This document shows, piece by piece, positions 12,293 to 27,200 of a DNA stretch of 64,000 bases. Each line of letters opens with the position of its first letter. Positions within the stretch are counted from its first letter, which is position 1. The notes under the pieces were generated by a model, which searched no databases, was not told where the DNA came from, and worked only from the letters and a program-made list of their open reading frames with translations. The DNA is from Dipetalonema caudispina. Lineage: Eukaryota; Nematoda; Chromadorea; Rhabditida; Onchocercidae. Where the stretch lies: NCBI GenBank assembly GCA_013365325.1, contig JABVXV010000322.1, forward strand, positions 1-64,000. The letters are read 5' to 3'. Made by a program: the position numbers and the translations under genes.

Positions 12293-15200
12293 GTTAGTTT
12301 TTCATAATTTGTGTTATTTTTAAGTGATAATTAGTAATTAGATTTTATGACACAAAAGGGTATTATTAAAAGATTTGAACGTTTACTTCTTGTCTTTCTA
12401 TCTTCTTCATCATCCTTTTTAAAGAAATCTATAATTTATAAAAAGCAATGAATAGATGAAGGTTTTGCCTTTTGCAAGTATACAATGAATAGATCTTTCA
12501 GTAATTATATTGGATATATATATATATATATATATATATAACCAACAAATTGTTATAAAAAAACTATGCATATAATCAATAATCGATTTGTTGATTTTTT
12601 AGTTTTTTTTTTATTGGCACTACACAATTTTTGATAGGCCTGCAAGACACATTTATGTGTAACGAAAATATATTTATCTGGATTGTTTACTGCGCAAAAT
12701 TGACAAATATGATTTTTGAAGGATAGATCAAAGTAAATTGGATGAGAGATGCATCTCTTCAAGAAGTGGAAGAGTGCACAGTTGATGTGAAGGAAGTAAA
12801 TGGTTTAGCATAAGGAAGTTACAGTTGTTAATCGAAATGAGCACTATCTAAGATGGTAGAAGCAAAAAGTAAACATAAATAGAAATAGGGAAAACTTTTC
12901 TAAAACATTAATGTTAAATACTAATTTTTGAAATTTTCGGAGCTTTTTTTTTATTCGTTTAGCACATTTACGCCGATTTCTTTGTCTTTTCACCTTTTGT
13001 TTCTCTCCATGTTGGACATATGTGTGACATGCACATCTGGTTGAAATGATTGGAAGTATTGTATGCACTGATAAAAAAAAGAAAATGAATAAGCTTTATT
13101 ATTTTGTTAGGCTTATCGGTGCATCATCATCGGTCACATTCATTGCTTATCTTGCTGTATCATCAATGACAGCTGACCTCTATGAATCTGTCTTGCCGCA
13201 TTTTATATTTTTTTAAAGGACAATTTGCGTGTTATTTACTCTCGATTAGATGATAAATTTCTATTGTTTTTTCTTCTATTTATAACAAAAACGTTGAGGA
13301 TGATGATACTTTCAGTATTTTAGATGGATTATTTCAGAACTTCCTCAGTATCTTAAGAGATGTTAGTAGGGAGAGCGTGAGTTAGTTTGGTGAGAAATGG
13401 AAAATCATCTCGAATTAAACTATCAAATATAAAGTCGGTGACAATTGTTTGCCATAAAATGTCATTCTTGAGCAGTGAAGAAGACATTCATATTTTCAGA
13501 TTACTAAGATTTGATGTGAAGTAGAAGTGGGAAGAAGGCTTCTTTCTAGTTTTTTGATTAATTTTGATATCTATAAGGAGGTGATAAATTGTAAAACCTC
13601 GAAGGTAAAAATGCATCTTGTTGCTGATATTATTATGAGAATGCATGGAATAAAATTCGAATGAGTGGATTGAAAAACCGGCTCGATGTTATGTTTAGCA
13701 CATAATCATATTTTTCCATATATTTCGTTTGATTTGGAAGTTGCACCCGCATTAGATACCCATTAGTACGTACATCCGTTCCTAACTTGTTCTAATATAT
13801 ATGTGCATCAGTTTTATTTTGCAAAACAAATGTTGAAAATGTCTTTGTTAAAATATAATTGGCATTAATGCAGTTTTCAAAATATAATGAGGGATTTTAA
13901 AAACCCAAAAATCCCTTTTTGACAATGTCGCTATTTAACCTGTAAAGATGAGGTTGCAAATTTTAGATTTGGTAAAAAAAAAAAAAATCTGGTTCATTGG
14001 TTCAATGTGTTTTGATCATTAGGCTAGAAGTGTGTAGCGAAATAATACGAAACGAAAATTGTATCAGTGTAGATTTTGTTTAATTAAGTTAAACTTAATT
14101 AAAGTTGACGTATAATGTTAAAACGCTTCTAATATATGGAGGATTTGATATGCATATAGTTATTGTACATTGGGTATTTTTATTAAATTTAATAAATTAA
14201 CTCCTAGCATGTGTGATCACTCTTGGAAGTAATACTTAATATTAACAAGGCTAAGTGTTATCACATTCACTTCAATTAAGAAATTTTCATTCCTAAGATT
14301 GCTGCTTTAAATAATTTAATTTTACACTTTTACAGAATTTGAATACCCCTCACTATTCTTTTGTACATTTGAAGTAAACTTCATTTGATAATATCATTTA
14401 AGGAAGAAAAATGTTTGAGAAAAGAAGTTACGAAGTTAACCAAATAATTTTTATTGGTCCTTATGCTTTAAGTATCAAAAAAAAAAAAAAAAATGAAGGA
14501 AAAAAATTATGCAGCGGGAGAATATTGGAATCCTTTCGAGAAACTATCGAACCGATTCATATCTTTTTTAGAAGAATTTCAGTATGGCTTTTTTTTTTAT
14601 TCCCATTTATTACGTAATTCTAAACTTATTGATAAAACAAATGTAAAAATGCTGATTTGTTTTTTCTTTTTTTGAAAGAAATGATAATGTTAGAATGATG
14701 CAATATTGACGATTAAGATAGTTTAAAAAAGATTATATTATCTGCTATGTTTCGATAAAAGAATACGGTATGAAAAAGTAAATTAATCGTTCTTCCAGGA
14801 TTATCATCTCTTTGAACATTAGATATAGTGGATTTCTACATGATTTAGCTTTAAGCCAGATATGATAAGCAACAATTTCTCGAATCACAATAATCAGGAT
14901 ATCACCTGTTTAATCATTAATTTTAAATCTCTCTACTAGTTAGATTATCAGTGCAGCAGCAAAGTACCAACTTAGGATAGATATATGCTGTAATTAGCAA
15001 CTTATGCTTACGAAAATTGTTAACTCTTTGCAAATGGATTGGTAGATTAAATTATCACTAACTTTAGAAGAAATAGAGGAGGAAAAAAGGAGAAAAAGAG
15101 AGTGAGTGAGTGAAAAAGAGAGGTATTTGCAAGTTGGTTGGTTCCACTGACCTTGCTGCACTGTGAGGACTGGTTTAGTTGGACGATAATGTGATTGCAT

Positions 15201-18200
15201 TCAACTTTACGTCTTAAAACGATTATGCATTACATTTTTGTCTATCAGAACAAAAAAAGAATCATTGGAAAAAAGGCAATAAAACAATTTTATCTCTTAC
15301 TTCCTGCCTGCCTAAATTCACATTCATTGGAAACATTTTCGGAATAGATTACATACAGGAAGAAATTAAAATTTTGTTAAAAACATGTGCTTAAATTTTC
15401 ACTCATGAAAGACGCTTTCATATTAGGGGGGGGGAAAAAAAAAGCGGTATGCTTATTTTCAGTGAATTTTATTGAAAATGAAAATAAAACGAAAAATGCT
15501 TATCGTCCGAGGTAATTCCATTGTTCCTATCTCTCCTTGATTGTGTGTTCTTTCTCATCTTTATCATCATTTTTTTTTTTTTTTTGAAACATAGCTTCCA
15601 GAATTATTTTAGATTTGCCTTTAATATCAAGTGCTTCTTCCTAGCAACATTAACCGTTATGTGTTTTTTTCTTTATTTAGAATTTATTAATTTTCAACTT
15701 ATCATTATTCCTAGAATTATTACTTCCAAGGGGATGGATTTAACTTTTTTAATGTAAAAGTTTCTGCTCAGCTTTCTATTTTTTGACTCCTTACTTTGTT
15801 TTTTGTAGAAGATGGAATGCCGGTAATAACAGAACATCCGCTCGATGTAATTGTTGCAAAAGGTGAACCGGCAACACTAAATTGTGCAGCTAAAGGTCCG
15901 GATCTACAAATTACATGGTTCAAGGATGGAGAACCGGTGATTACAAATAATGAGGAAAAAAATTCACATCGTTTGGTACTTCATACCGGTGCTTTATTTC
16001 TACTTCGAGTTAATAATGGTAAATTTGCAAAATTCTGTATTCTTAGAATATATGTTGTTTGTTGATGATGATGTAGCTATATTCCCGTAATTTTACATGA
16101 ACCGCTTTGGAAATTTAGAAACTCTCGGTAATTTAATCGACAGTTTATTGAGTAGTGATGATTATTTACCCATATTTGGTATGTAGTTGCAGAAACAGCA
16201 GGAAACCCACTTCAATAAACCACCCAAAAAATTCTGTTGTGCTCGTTGCTTTACAGAATGCCTTGCCTTTGTGGGTAATGTCTAGACCTCGAAATGTAAC
16301 ATGAGGCTTATCACTTTGAACTGTTCTTTTTCATCACATGATAGTCAATATTGCTATTATACTATCAGAACAATGTAATTGGGATTGTTTGCCGAGATTG
16401 TGTATAATAGTTTCTGCGGTTGAAGAATGTCCTTTTCAACAATCAATTCAACTGATTCCAAGTTTCTTGATTGATTCTTTTTCAGGTAAAGGTAAAGATG
16501 CAGATTCGGGGACGTATTACTGTGTTGCAAAAAATAAATACGGTGAAGTATGGTCAAGAGAGGCATCATTAAAGATTGCCATGCTACGAGATGATTTCAG
16601 GATAAGACCGAGACCAATACAGGTAGTTTGGAAAAGCGAGACTTGAAAATCTTCGTTAGGATGTATCAATAAATTCTGTGTTTTGAAATTTTAGTTGTAA
16701 AGATCAGTTGGAACACTTTATGTTGTTAAGTTTTGCAAATTTATTTCTTAAATATGTATTTGGGAATTGTCTATTTAAGTTATTTGATACCGTTGGTACC
16801 TACTTGGTCATTGGTAGGAATAAAATGATTTTATTGCATAAAGAGAGTGGTATATATCCATCTACAGGCAGTGATTGGCAACAGGGCGGTCTTAGAATGT
16901 TCTCCACCACGCGGCTTTCCAGAACCAGTTGTTTCCTGGCGTAAAGATGAACGGGACTTGCGTCCTCAAGATGAAGATGGTATTGTGCTACATCCAAGTG
17001 GTAATCTCGTTATCGAAAAGGTGACTATAGATTTGAAATCCTTTTGTTGTTTTATATATGAAATGGATAACTACAATTTTTGAATATGCAGGAGGAAAAG
17101 AAAACGAAATCAGGAAACGAAATAGTTCAGTGATTTACAAGTTAAACTCTTGCATAATTTTTGCATCTTCAGGTACAACGATCTGATGCTGGTTTTTATC
17201 AGTGTGTGGCAACAAATATGGTTGGTGAAAGGGTATCAAATCCAGCACGCTTATCTGTATATGAAAAGCCGTATTTTTTGGTACGTTTATAGTGATAATC
17301 ACGATTATGCAAGAAATCCTAATTGGTTAAATACTTATGTCCGTCTGTTAAAGTTTAGAATTAAAGAATGTCTCTTGGCTTACTTTATCATTTTAGTAGC
17401 TTCGAGAAAGAAATGCATTGAGCACCGAATATGCAGCATGAACTTCCATTAGTAGTTTAAAAGCATCCAGTTTTTCACATCAGATCCTTTTTCACCAAAC
17501 AAGCAATAAGGAACTTTTGTTCCCCACATAATAAATTGTATTGTATTCCAGCAAAAGCCACAAAACTTAACAGTCGAAGTGGGATCATCAGTGTTATTCG
17601 ACTGCCGTGTTTCTGGTGATCCGATGCCTTCAATATCATGGAAGAAAAGAAATCAGCAAATGCCCGTTGGTCGAGCCTACATCGCATCGGACAATCGTGG
17701 CTTGCGCATTGATAAGTGAGTAAGACTTCTATTAGAGGGAATATTACACGTTGTTTAGCCACATTTTATTGTTATCTTCTCATCATATCCTTGTGATTGC
17801 ATGAATAAACTTCACGACACTTCATATAGTGTGAAGCTGTCATTCTTTGTTTAACTGAATTTCTGAACAGTCCTTTTCGTTACGTTTTTTCAGAGTTCAA
17901 CCGAACGACGCTGGAGAATATATCTGTCAGGCGAAAAATCCTGCTGGGAGCATTGAAACATCAGCTCTGCTAAGTGTACATGCTGCGCCATCTTTTACAA
18001 AAACTCCTCGTGATGTACTTGTTGACTCTGGTTCTGTTGCAAAATTCCGATGTGAGGCAGAAGGCCAACCACAACCAGCGTTGTTTTGGTCAAGAGAAGG
18101 CCAACAGGTTTAATGCTTTTTGCATTTATGTAGAATTAATTGATGTTTTATGAGAAAGCGTATGAAGTATTCTCGCTTTTAACTAATAAACTTTTATTCT

Positions 18201-21200
18201 AAATTGATTCTTTCATCGTAATAGGTTGATTTATATTCAAGAATAAAGTGTACTCTGAAATTCAGAGATCTGGAAAACACTGTTAATTTTGATTTTAGGA
18301 GGTATTCTTTCCGGGTCACATATCTTCAGACGGAAGAATAAAGGTGACTTTTGATGGTGATCTTACCGTTGCTGATGTAAGACCTGCTGACGAAGGTAAT
18401 TACGTGTGTGCTGCAATGAACCTAGCCGGAAGCAGTCTCACCAAAGCTGCGCTAAAAGTAACGAGTAAAAGTGAGTTTTGCATAACTATACGAAGAAAAA
18501 TGCAATAAATGACGTTTGCAACAAATGGATATTTTTTAGATGAATTTAAGCTACTCATATCATCTTAATCGTTTGAACACTGCGCTTTTTAATCTTACAC
18601 TCGTTATATTGTCCTTTACATGGACATCTTTCGAATAAGATAAATCAGGATTAGACTTTTTGAAAATTATGAAAGTTATTGATTTTGCTATCACTATGTA
18701 GCAACAGATAGTTCAAATCTATTGTTTATTTAAAGGCTGATAACATTCATCAGATATTTTCTATTAAATGAAGTAATCTGTTAGCTGATAGTAAATTTCA
18801 TTCAGCAAGCCTATATGCGTTATATTTGACAGAAGAGCACGTTATTATCAGTTGAAAATACAATGCATTTAATAACTGCGCTGGACTTTCCTGGTGAATA
18901 TGTCTTTCTAGGAAAATTTAATGTAGAAATGGAAGATTTGAACAAGTAATAATTTCCATGGGTTTTTCCTAGCCCGTACTACTTCATCATACTGTACAGT
19001 ACGGAAGTCTCACTGCGACAGAAAGCAAATAGATTTGATACAGTATTTGTTGTGTAGCAAATAGATTTGATACAATATTTATCAGACGACAGTTCTTTTG
19101 TTTCAAAGCAGTGTACCCAGTCCATTCCCTAACAGATTCGTAGTCGTATCTGACAAAATTCTCTCTTTAACTATTCCATTTTCTCTTTCTCCTTGAATTC
19201 TGCCATCTTTTTTCATCATTTCTAATACTAGTTGTACTTGGAACAGTGTTAATTCAGCGATCTCTAACTGAATATTTTATCTCTTGTTAGTTGTTAGCAC
19301 ATCATTTACTGTTTATTCAAAGCTGTTATAAGGACTATCTTTCGTACAATCTTCTTCATCATAAGAAAACACATAAAAGTGAGAAATAATAACTGTTTCA
19401 GTGGTTAGCAATACTATAATGGCTATTGAATAGAAAGGTGTTATTAATTGTACCTAATAAAGATTTTACAATCTAATTTGAGTTTTCATTTACAGCAAAA
19501 TCTTTGCAGATTTCGTTAGTTTATCAACAAGTGTTTTCCGCTTAATGGAAATCAAAATAGATTTCCTTGCACTTTATTGAAAATTTCGTTTGAAAAAATG
19601 AATTGAAATGTAAAATTCATGAAAATTTTCACGAACGTTTGTCTATCTAAGCTATTTCCGTCGTCTGAATGAAATGAAAACACTTTCATATTTCGTGCAT
19701 GTCATTACATCTGGTAATACTTTTTTCTTTATAGCAAATTTTCAATTTCATTCTTACATCGGGTTCTTTTGTAGATTTATTAATCGTATTATTATCACAG
19801 ATGTTTGATGTTTACGTAGGTTGATTGGAATGCTATTAGATTGGTCATTTTTATCCGCTGTAGCATTGCAGCTGCAGTATCGCATATTTAATGGCGATTT
19901 GAATTCCATCATCTTTTTCTGTACTGATATGACATTCCAGTTTTTCACGATATTTTTAAAAGTCTCCTATATATATTTGCGAATTATAGGGGTAAAAGTA
20001 AATTTTTATTAAAAAAATTTCTTGTAAAATCCAGAAACAAATTGTGCTCTTTCCTTCCAGCAAACATGTTATTTTGAAAGTTTCGAACAAATATATAACT
20101 TTGAAAATCCGATTAATGGAAAAGCAAATGTTTGCATTGCACTTCTGCATAGTTCCGGAATGCTGTCTGCTATTGCTTTGTTAAGATAACGATAAATTCC
20201 GTGTGGTACTCCGATCGACACAGACAAAAAGATCTTTGCTTTTTCTCATATTTTTTTTTTCTAATCACCGAAATTCAGGATTATTTGTCACATCGTTTTA
20301 GTTTTTCGTTATTGAGAAATGAAAGAGTCAATGAGCTGATGTCAGTATTTGCAAAATACGGTCGTTGGGTAAAGATTTTGTTTGAAGAATCAGTAAGACT
20401 GTTTATAAATTGCGTGCCAATATATCTCTCTAATCATGTCATTACCGATAATCTCAGGGATTCCTTACTGCTTTCTCTGAAATGATATATTTGCTTTTGT
20501 TGTGATTTAATTTCAATCCCTTGTTGACCGTTAGTGACCTGAATTTCTCCATCATTCCGAGATTGTTTCTTCGCTCCATTACGAATATCTTTAGCAGTGA
20601 CAAAATTTATACGTATCAAATTTTTTGAAAAATGTTGTGAAGTTAGGTACCTTGAATAGCACCAAAGAATTTATAAATCGAAGTTATTAGAAATTGCTCA
20701 AAATTTATTCTTTTTTAGAAAATACCTTCATATATATATATATATATATGCATGGAATTGAATTCATTTTCATAGAGTAGAAATTCATTAAAGACAGATA
20801 TGTACAAAAAAATAACTTTCAATTTCTTATTGGAATTGCCAACGAGGAGATTCCAATCATTCAAACAATTTGTGTTAGCAGTTATTTGCTCGATGACTTG
20901 TCAACAGACGATGAAAACTGTTTCTTCCGTTCATGAATGTTAATACGGACTCTTTAATTAGCAAACATAGCTAATACACGGTTTATCCGAGTTGCAAAAA
21001 TCGATTCAAAGGGAATTGCCTAATGCTGCCTGTCAACCGATGGAGAGGGATATTTCACTAATTCTTTGTTTCATGAGAAGCGTATTGTTAGCTTATAGTA
21101 ATCATTCATTTGGCTACTTTTCACTCTCTCATCATTGGTTATAAATGCAGCGTAAACTCTGCGAGACTTTATGTTTACATTAAATTTTACTATGTCACTT

Positions 21201-24200
21201 CATATGTTCATTCATTCAAGTTGATTAGTTTTATAAGCACTAGGCGTTATGATTAATTACTAAGAAAGAAAAGAACATAATGAAGTAAATATTGAAATGC
21301 CAAGTTGAAATCTTCAGAATCATTCAAGCGAAGAAAATCCGGGTGACTGTGTTTAGACTTATTAATTTGTTTTCTATAATTATTCTCTTCAAACGTTTCA
21401 CTTGGACTTGCAAGGTCACGGTAATTTCTTTCAAAAAACACAAATTTTATAGAATTTTATAGCACTCTTTTTTTCATTTTGGAAAGTTTCAGAGAAAGTA
21501 TAATTAGAATTTTCGGGAATTGAAATTATCATATTAAGACGATGTACGCGAATCGTAAACTTGTTTTCAATGTGAAAATTAAATGAAAAAAAAAAAAAGA
21601 AAAACCCAAGTAAGTACGGAAACATAGATCCGAAAAGATGATGATAGATTTAAAAAGATTCGGGAAAATTGCCCACCAAAATGTAAACATTTAAAAACGT
21701 GCTCATCGTCTCTTGTTCCATTTCATTTCACAATTGTACAAATTTCTCGTAAATAGATAATTGCTCTATAGTTTGCACTGAATGTTAACATTCACATCAC
21801 CGAGAAAAAAAAAAGAGGAAGCATTATTCAAACAAAGTTATTACATTCATACGTTAAGAGGCTTGTGAGATCACACTGAGAGAGATGTGGAAAAATGGAA
21901 CATGGCATAATTTAATGCTTTACAGACTATTTACTTGTATCAGTAGCATTCAATATTGGATATCTCTTGAAGTCAACGATTAAATAGGAGCCAAATGCGG
22001 TAGGGAAAGAGAAAAGCTTAGAGGTCAAAGTACACAGTTTATTTGCTGCAGTCGCATCTTCAACAACAGCTATAATATTTCTTTTGTTTACAGCTTAACA
22101 ATTTACACATCACAGATACAAATTTCAAGTATTTAATTCATTTCGTTTTTGACTATTTAGCAGCTTCAATTAATTATGTTCGCAATAAGCAGGTGCAAAA
22201 GCTGTTGTAGTTTCTGTGAAATATGAGATTGCTAGATAGGATCAGGGATCGATTTGCATGCTGTAGCGAAATGATGCTTCAGTTTACGAATAGATCTTTT
22301 ATTCTATTAATAGTCAATTTATGAGACATCGTTCTTTTTATTTTCCATAGTGTAAAATGCTAGATTGATTGATGAGTTATTTATGCGACGAAAATCAGAT
22401 GATGATGTGCTGATATAGTTTGACTTTCAGTATAATAAGCGTAAATGACCAGACAGGCATTTGGCATTAAATGGTGATTGGGGGAGATAATTTGTGTGTT
22501 GCTTGGCTATTTACATGATTATAAATGAGCATTTATGATGGGTGTCAAATTACTTGACGACCTGGTCAACGTCGACTATTCAGCCCGTTCGGCAGTACCA
22601 ATAGGAAAGTGCATCGCCACATTCAAAAGTACCATACGTTGACGGTAGTGAAACATGTGGTAAATTACTCTCCTCCTCATTCCCCTCTACATCAATTTCC
22701 TTCTTTACCGAACGCAAATTAGCGTCTTCAACCTCCGTTTCGTTGGGTTGTTGTTGACCCTTTTTAAATATAGCTGTGTTGTGAGAGGATCTTTCTTTCT
22801 CTCTTTCCTACCTCTCCATATCACATGTTTCAGCAACAGTCTATACCAATATCAGTTTGACCTTGCAAGATTATTTCACCTCACTGAATCCCTTCATCGC
22901 TGCTTCGTACAGGTATCGTCGGCTCGTTGAATGTCGAGGAGAGGAAGATAAGGCGAGTGAGAGACATTGTCACACTTTCAGCTTCCGTTTAGGAGTAATT
23001 TCACTCCTTCCGTTTCTTCCCTCTTTTTCCCATTGGTCATTCAGGATATACTCTTTACACCATATTCATTGTTTCAGTTTCGATGAGATTATGTACAGCA
23101 AAGAGAGTGCCAACCGCTGTGTATTTTCTTTTTCCTTTTGATGTGTTCCACTTTTAGTGCTAATTACAATCATTGAAAGTATCTATCACTTGAGTATCTT
23201 CTACTCCCTCTTCCTACCAATGTCCACTTCTTTGCTGGCATCTACAGGGAAACACTTTACAGTCAAGCACACACACATACACACACACACACACACATAC
23301 ACACACACACATACATAGATGTGTATGGCATACATATATCGGATGAGAGAGATGCCTTGATGGTGGCTGCTACATCCTTTTCGACGTTTTCGGCCGAAGG
23401 AAGGTGTAAGAAATTGTGTAAACGTTGTCAGTTATCGTGCGCCGTATACATTTTGATTCGATCTGTTGGTGGATGATAAATACTGTCATTGCTCTTCATC
23501 ATAACTTCACTTATTCTCGAGATCGTAGCGATTGATTCGATGTAGCTGCCATTTTCAGCCTTCATCATATTGCCATACATTTCCCCTTCTACTTCTCTCT
23601 CCTTATATTTTAATTTATATTTTAGCTTACGATTGTGAAACAAATGATATGTTGGTAAGTTAAGAATAATGCGTAACTTGTTTTATTTTGAAATTATCGA
23701 TAAAATTGTACTGATAATATCTTCTGATTGCTAATGTTTTCCATACTTACTCTCATACTTGATATCAGCCAACTGTGGTTCATCCTTCTTTTCATTAATT
23801 TTCTTTTCCTTTTTTTTCTTTCCGTAGAAGAAGAGGAAGAAAATGGAAAAGTAAGCGATAATGTTGATGGGAAGATTTCATTCACACCTAGTCATATGTC
23901 TGTTAATAGAGGGAACATTCTCTTCCATAGCTAATAATAAGATGTCGCTGGAATCGTTGACATATTTTACTGTTTGCTGAAAAAACATTTCTCATGATAT
24001 CCTGAATTATATTTTCAATCTTGTAACAGATCTTTCATCACTAATGCAATAGCATTTATGTCACATTAGACCGATCTTGCTTTTTTCAGTGGCAGCCCAA
24101 TACGTTCACTGTGCGGTTTACAATTTTCTTTTGAGAGACGTGCAACAGCAATTTTTTTCCCACGATTAATTGAAATCTTTCACCGTTTATTTCATTCAGT

Positions 24201-27200
24201 AGAAGGTTATTCCTCTGAGAAAGATTAATGGGTCGTTATCAGTAGTATTATTTTTGGAAAAAAGAAAGAAGACGAAAAACGGATAGATAGAAATGGTTAT
24301 AATAATTATTATTGTTGAATGATGAACCTTCAAAAAAAAATTTTTTTTCTATCTTTGCAAACACTTTCTATCAGGAAGTTGTTGTTGAATTCATTCGCTT
24401 TTTTGCCTTTTCATGTTTAAATTCAGCGATATTCTGCTTTAAGAAATTGTTCTTTCAGTTTCATATTATTATATTGCTTCTTTCATTTCTTTCCCCTCAT
24501 ATAACTGCTGCATTCTTTCATTCGTTTCTTTATCACTCATATAACTATTCGCCTTCGTCTTTTTTACTACCGTCTTTATTGTCTTTTTCTTACTGCTAAT
24601 GGCTTAAAATCACTTTTTACTCCCTTTTTTCCAAGCCATCAAGTTAATTATCCATTGTGTAGAATTATAAGAACTTTTAACAATAGTCTTTCTTTCTTTT
24701 TTATTATAAAAAACTTACAGGTAGGCGGCAAAAATGAATGCAAGCAAGACTAACCATCGGTCAGTTTCCTTCTACTTTACTTGTTGCGTGATACTTAAAA
24801 AAGCTCACATTGCCATTGACACTTCCAAACATTAATAAGCAAAATAAAGGTGTTGGCAGTATTTTTTCTTCAAAGAAATTGTATTGAATTGTAGTGTTCG
24901 TTTTACTCTTTTTTTCATTTCGACATTCTTGCTGTAAGGTTTATCAAGATATGTGATAAGATGAAATAATTTGTCAAAATGTTGCACTTCAACGAAGAAA
25001 TTACACGTTACGGATAGTAAATAATTAGCTTCAACACATCCATCTTTCCTTTCCTCAATCTTGACCATTTGTTTCGTTAACATATATATATATATATAAT
25101 AGCCAAGATGAACGGGAAGTAGTGTGGAAAGAAGTGGTATAACGACTGACACCAGTTTCGTCGACCTTTGCTCATCTTTTGCCATAGCATATGTTCAGTG
25201 TGGTTCTCAATCAACAACCCTCAAATATTAATCTATCATCAATAATTTCAAGAAATGACATTCCAACCGATTCTTGTTTGTCTTTTATTCATTTGATTAT
25301 GATAAATTTGGCAGCTGATGAAATGTTTATGAATAAGCATGTATCCACGCTGAAATTTAATCCATCTGTTCTAGTAGGAATTCAAAAAATCCTAAAGATT
25401 ACAAATATAGCGTTGTATACGTCTTTCAAATGACGGATCTTTTAAAATTCCTTCAACTTCTGGATTCTGGTTGGGCGTAAATGTTGGAAGTAGTTGAGTT
25501 CTTTCATTAGTCTCAAAGGTTATTCTTTAATGAGTTTCATACACTATCTATGTCGAGCATTTTCGTTTTTCATTTTGAAAACATTTATGCTCTTAGTAGC
25601 AGTGCTGAAAGCAATATCACTAATATTCATATGCAAATTTACTACCTCTTCCAATATTTAAATTTTCATCATTTTGGACAATGCTCGTACCTTAAAGAGC
25701 ACGAACACATCTCACCATTGTTCATTTTTTAACGCGTGTATTACCATCATCCGTCATCGTTATTCTTCCAAAAACTATTCAGAATTCTTAGGTGCTGATT
25801 GTGGCTGTGAAGCTGACGTGATGCTAATCTTGTGAAGAGCAGTAAAGAGCGCCGACACACATGGTCTTTTATCACCAGCATCACTGCTACAAATATTACT
25901 TCATATGTTATCAATGCAGAAGCCGTTGTTTTCGTTAGCTAACTCTTTTCCACTTTTCTCATATGAGTGATCCCTTGACAGCGGTATGGTATTCGGAACA
26001 GTGTTAAGTTTAACGACAACACTTTCTTTATCGTGCCTTTACGGACCACCGTATTGCATCAACGGAAGTAATTTTTTTTTTTTTAAACATGTTTCATTTT
26101 CTATGCCTTCAGCTTTTACAGATCTGAGTGAAGAAAAGTAAAAAGCTTATAAACGAAGATTATTTATTGATAGGATAAAATAAATTCTAAGGAAAAAAAA
26201 AGGTTCTGAAGTCTGTATCTCATTTTTGATATCAAGTTGGATTCTTTCGATGGTACACTAATATTGTAGGTTTTAATTTTTATTCTGTGAAGAGATGAAT
26301 ATTGAGAATTAACTGAATGGAACCTTTGATACTTTCTTTTACTGTAACGGGCATACATTGTTGGGTTGTAAATCAAGATCTGTAAACTCGCAGCAGGAAA
26401 AGGAGACTTGAAACAGTGATTTACGAGGTCGTTCTTCTCGACCTCGTTAATATTTATGCATTTTCTATTCACTACTGTGACTGAATATTCAAAGTACGAT
26501 TGAATGATTTATAATTGTATGAAATCCTAGAAATTTTTGGTAGCAGCATAAAAATTACATTTAGTGATAAAGATCAGAGAAATATTCATGGATTTTTTTG
26601 TAACTTGAATCATATTTAAAAAAATTATGTTTGAACACTTACCGAGCACGATATATCATTCCTGTTCCAATACGTTATTATAACTTTAAATTTATTATTT
26701 GATTCGGAGGGACGAAATATCTTGGACAATTCAAGTGTTCTTTTTTTTTAAAAGAAAAGGAGATAAGGATTTATTTGCAAAAAGAGCAAGTTTGAGAGAA
26801 ATCTAACAATTAGCTGTTTAGACTATTTGCAGTTTAACACTCTGCAGTTATGTATGATTTCTCTTCCAGCACTGCCTTCACATCCGCCACCGATTATCGA
26901 ACATGGACATTCCAATCAAACGTTAATGGTTGGTGCTTCAGCAATATTACCTTGTGCAGCAAGTGGACGCAGTATACCTCAAATTAGTTGGTTAAAAAAT
27001 GGAGAACAAATTGATCTAGAAGATGTGAACTTTGAAACACGTTTGAAGCAACTTTCTTCCGGATCATTGCAGATCGATGAGTTGAAGTAAGGAATTTCTT
27101 GATTAAACCCGTTACCGCGGTGCACTATTATATTGATTTGTAAATCGACTTCTTTTTCATTTATTTGGATTAATTAAACTACAACAATACAGTTGTTAAA

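Larger units (their letters stand above)
12293..15808 (+). other. sax-3: First intron of the Robo gene (3.5 kb)
   Basis: Donor GTTAGT, acceptor TTTTGTAG. It contains an AT repeat at 12514-12541 and a 25-bp palindrome at 14079-14103. An A run lies near 14480 and a G run near 15427. No separate gene is seen on either strand. Confidence 0.75.
18471..26869 (+). other. sax-3: Eighth intron of the Robo gene (8.4 kb)
   Basis: Between the fourth and fifth Ig domains; donor GTGAGT, acceptor TCTTCCAG. It contains a 32-base tandem duplication at 19024-19083, AT repeats at 20730-20749 and 25082-25099, a CA repeat at 23267-23317 and a more GC-rich stretch at about 22560-22740. Open frames on both strands were read and none resembles a known protein. 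The size is exceptional beside the other introns of the gene, which are mostly under 0.6 kb apart from the first. Confidence 0.8.

Noticed and set aside
20201..20485. 94-codon plus-strand frame within the long Robo intron, considered as a nested gene
   Set aside because: No domain, no consistent splice partner, and length is within chance for the number of frames scanned.
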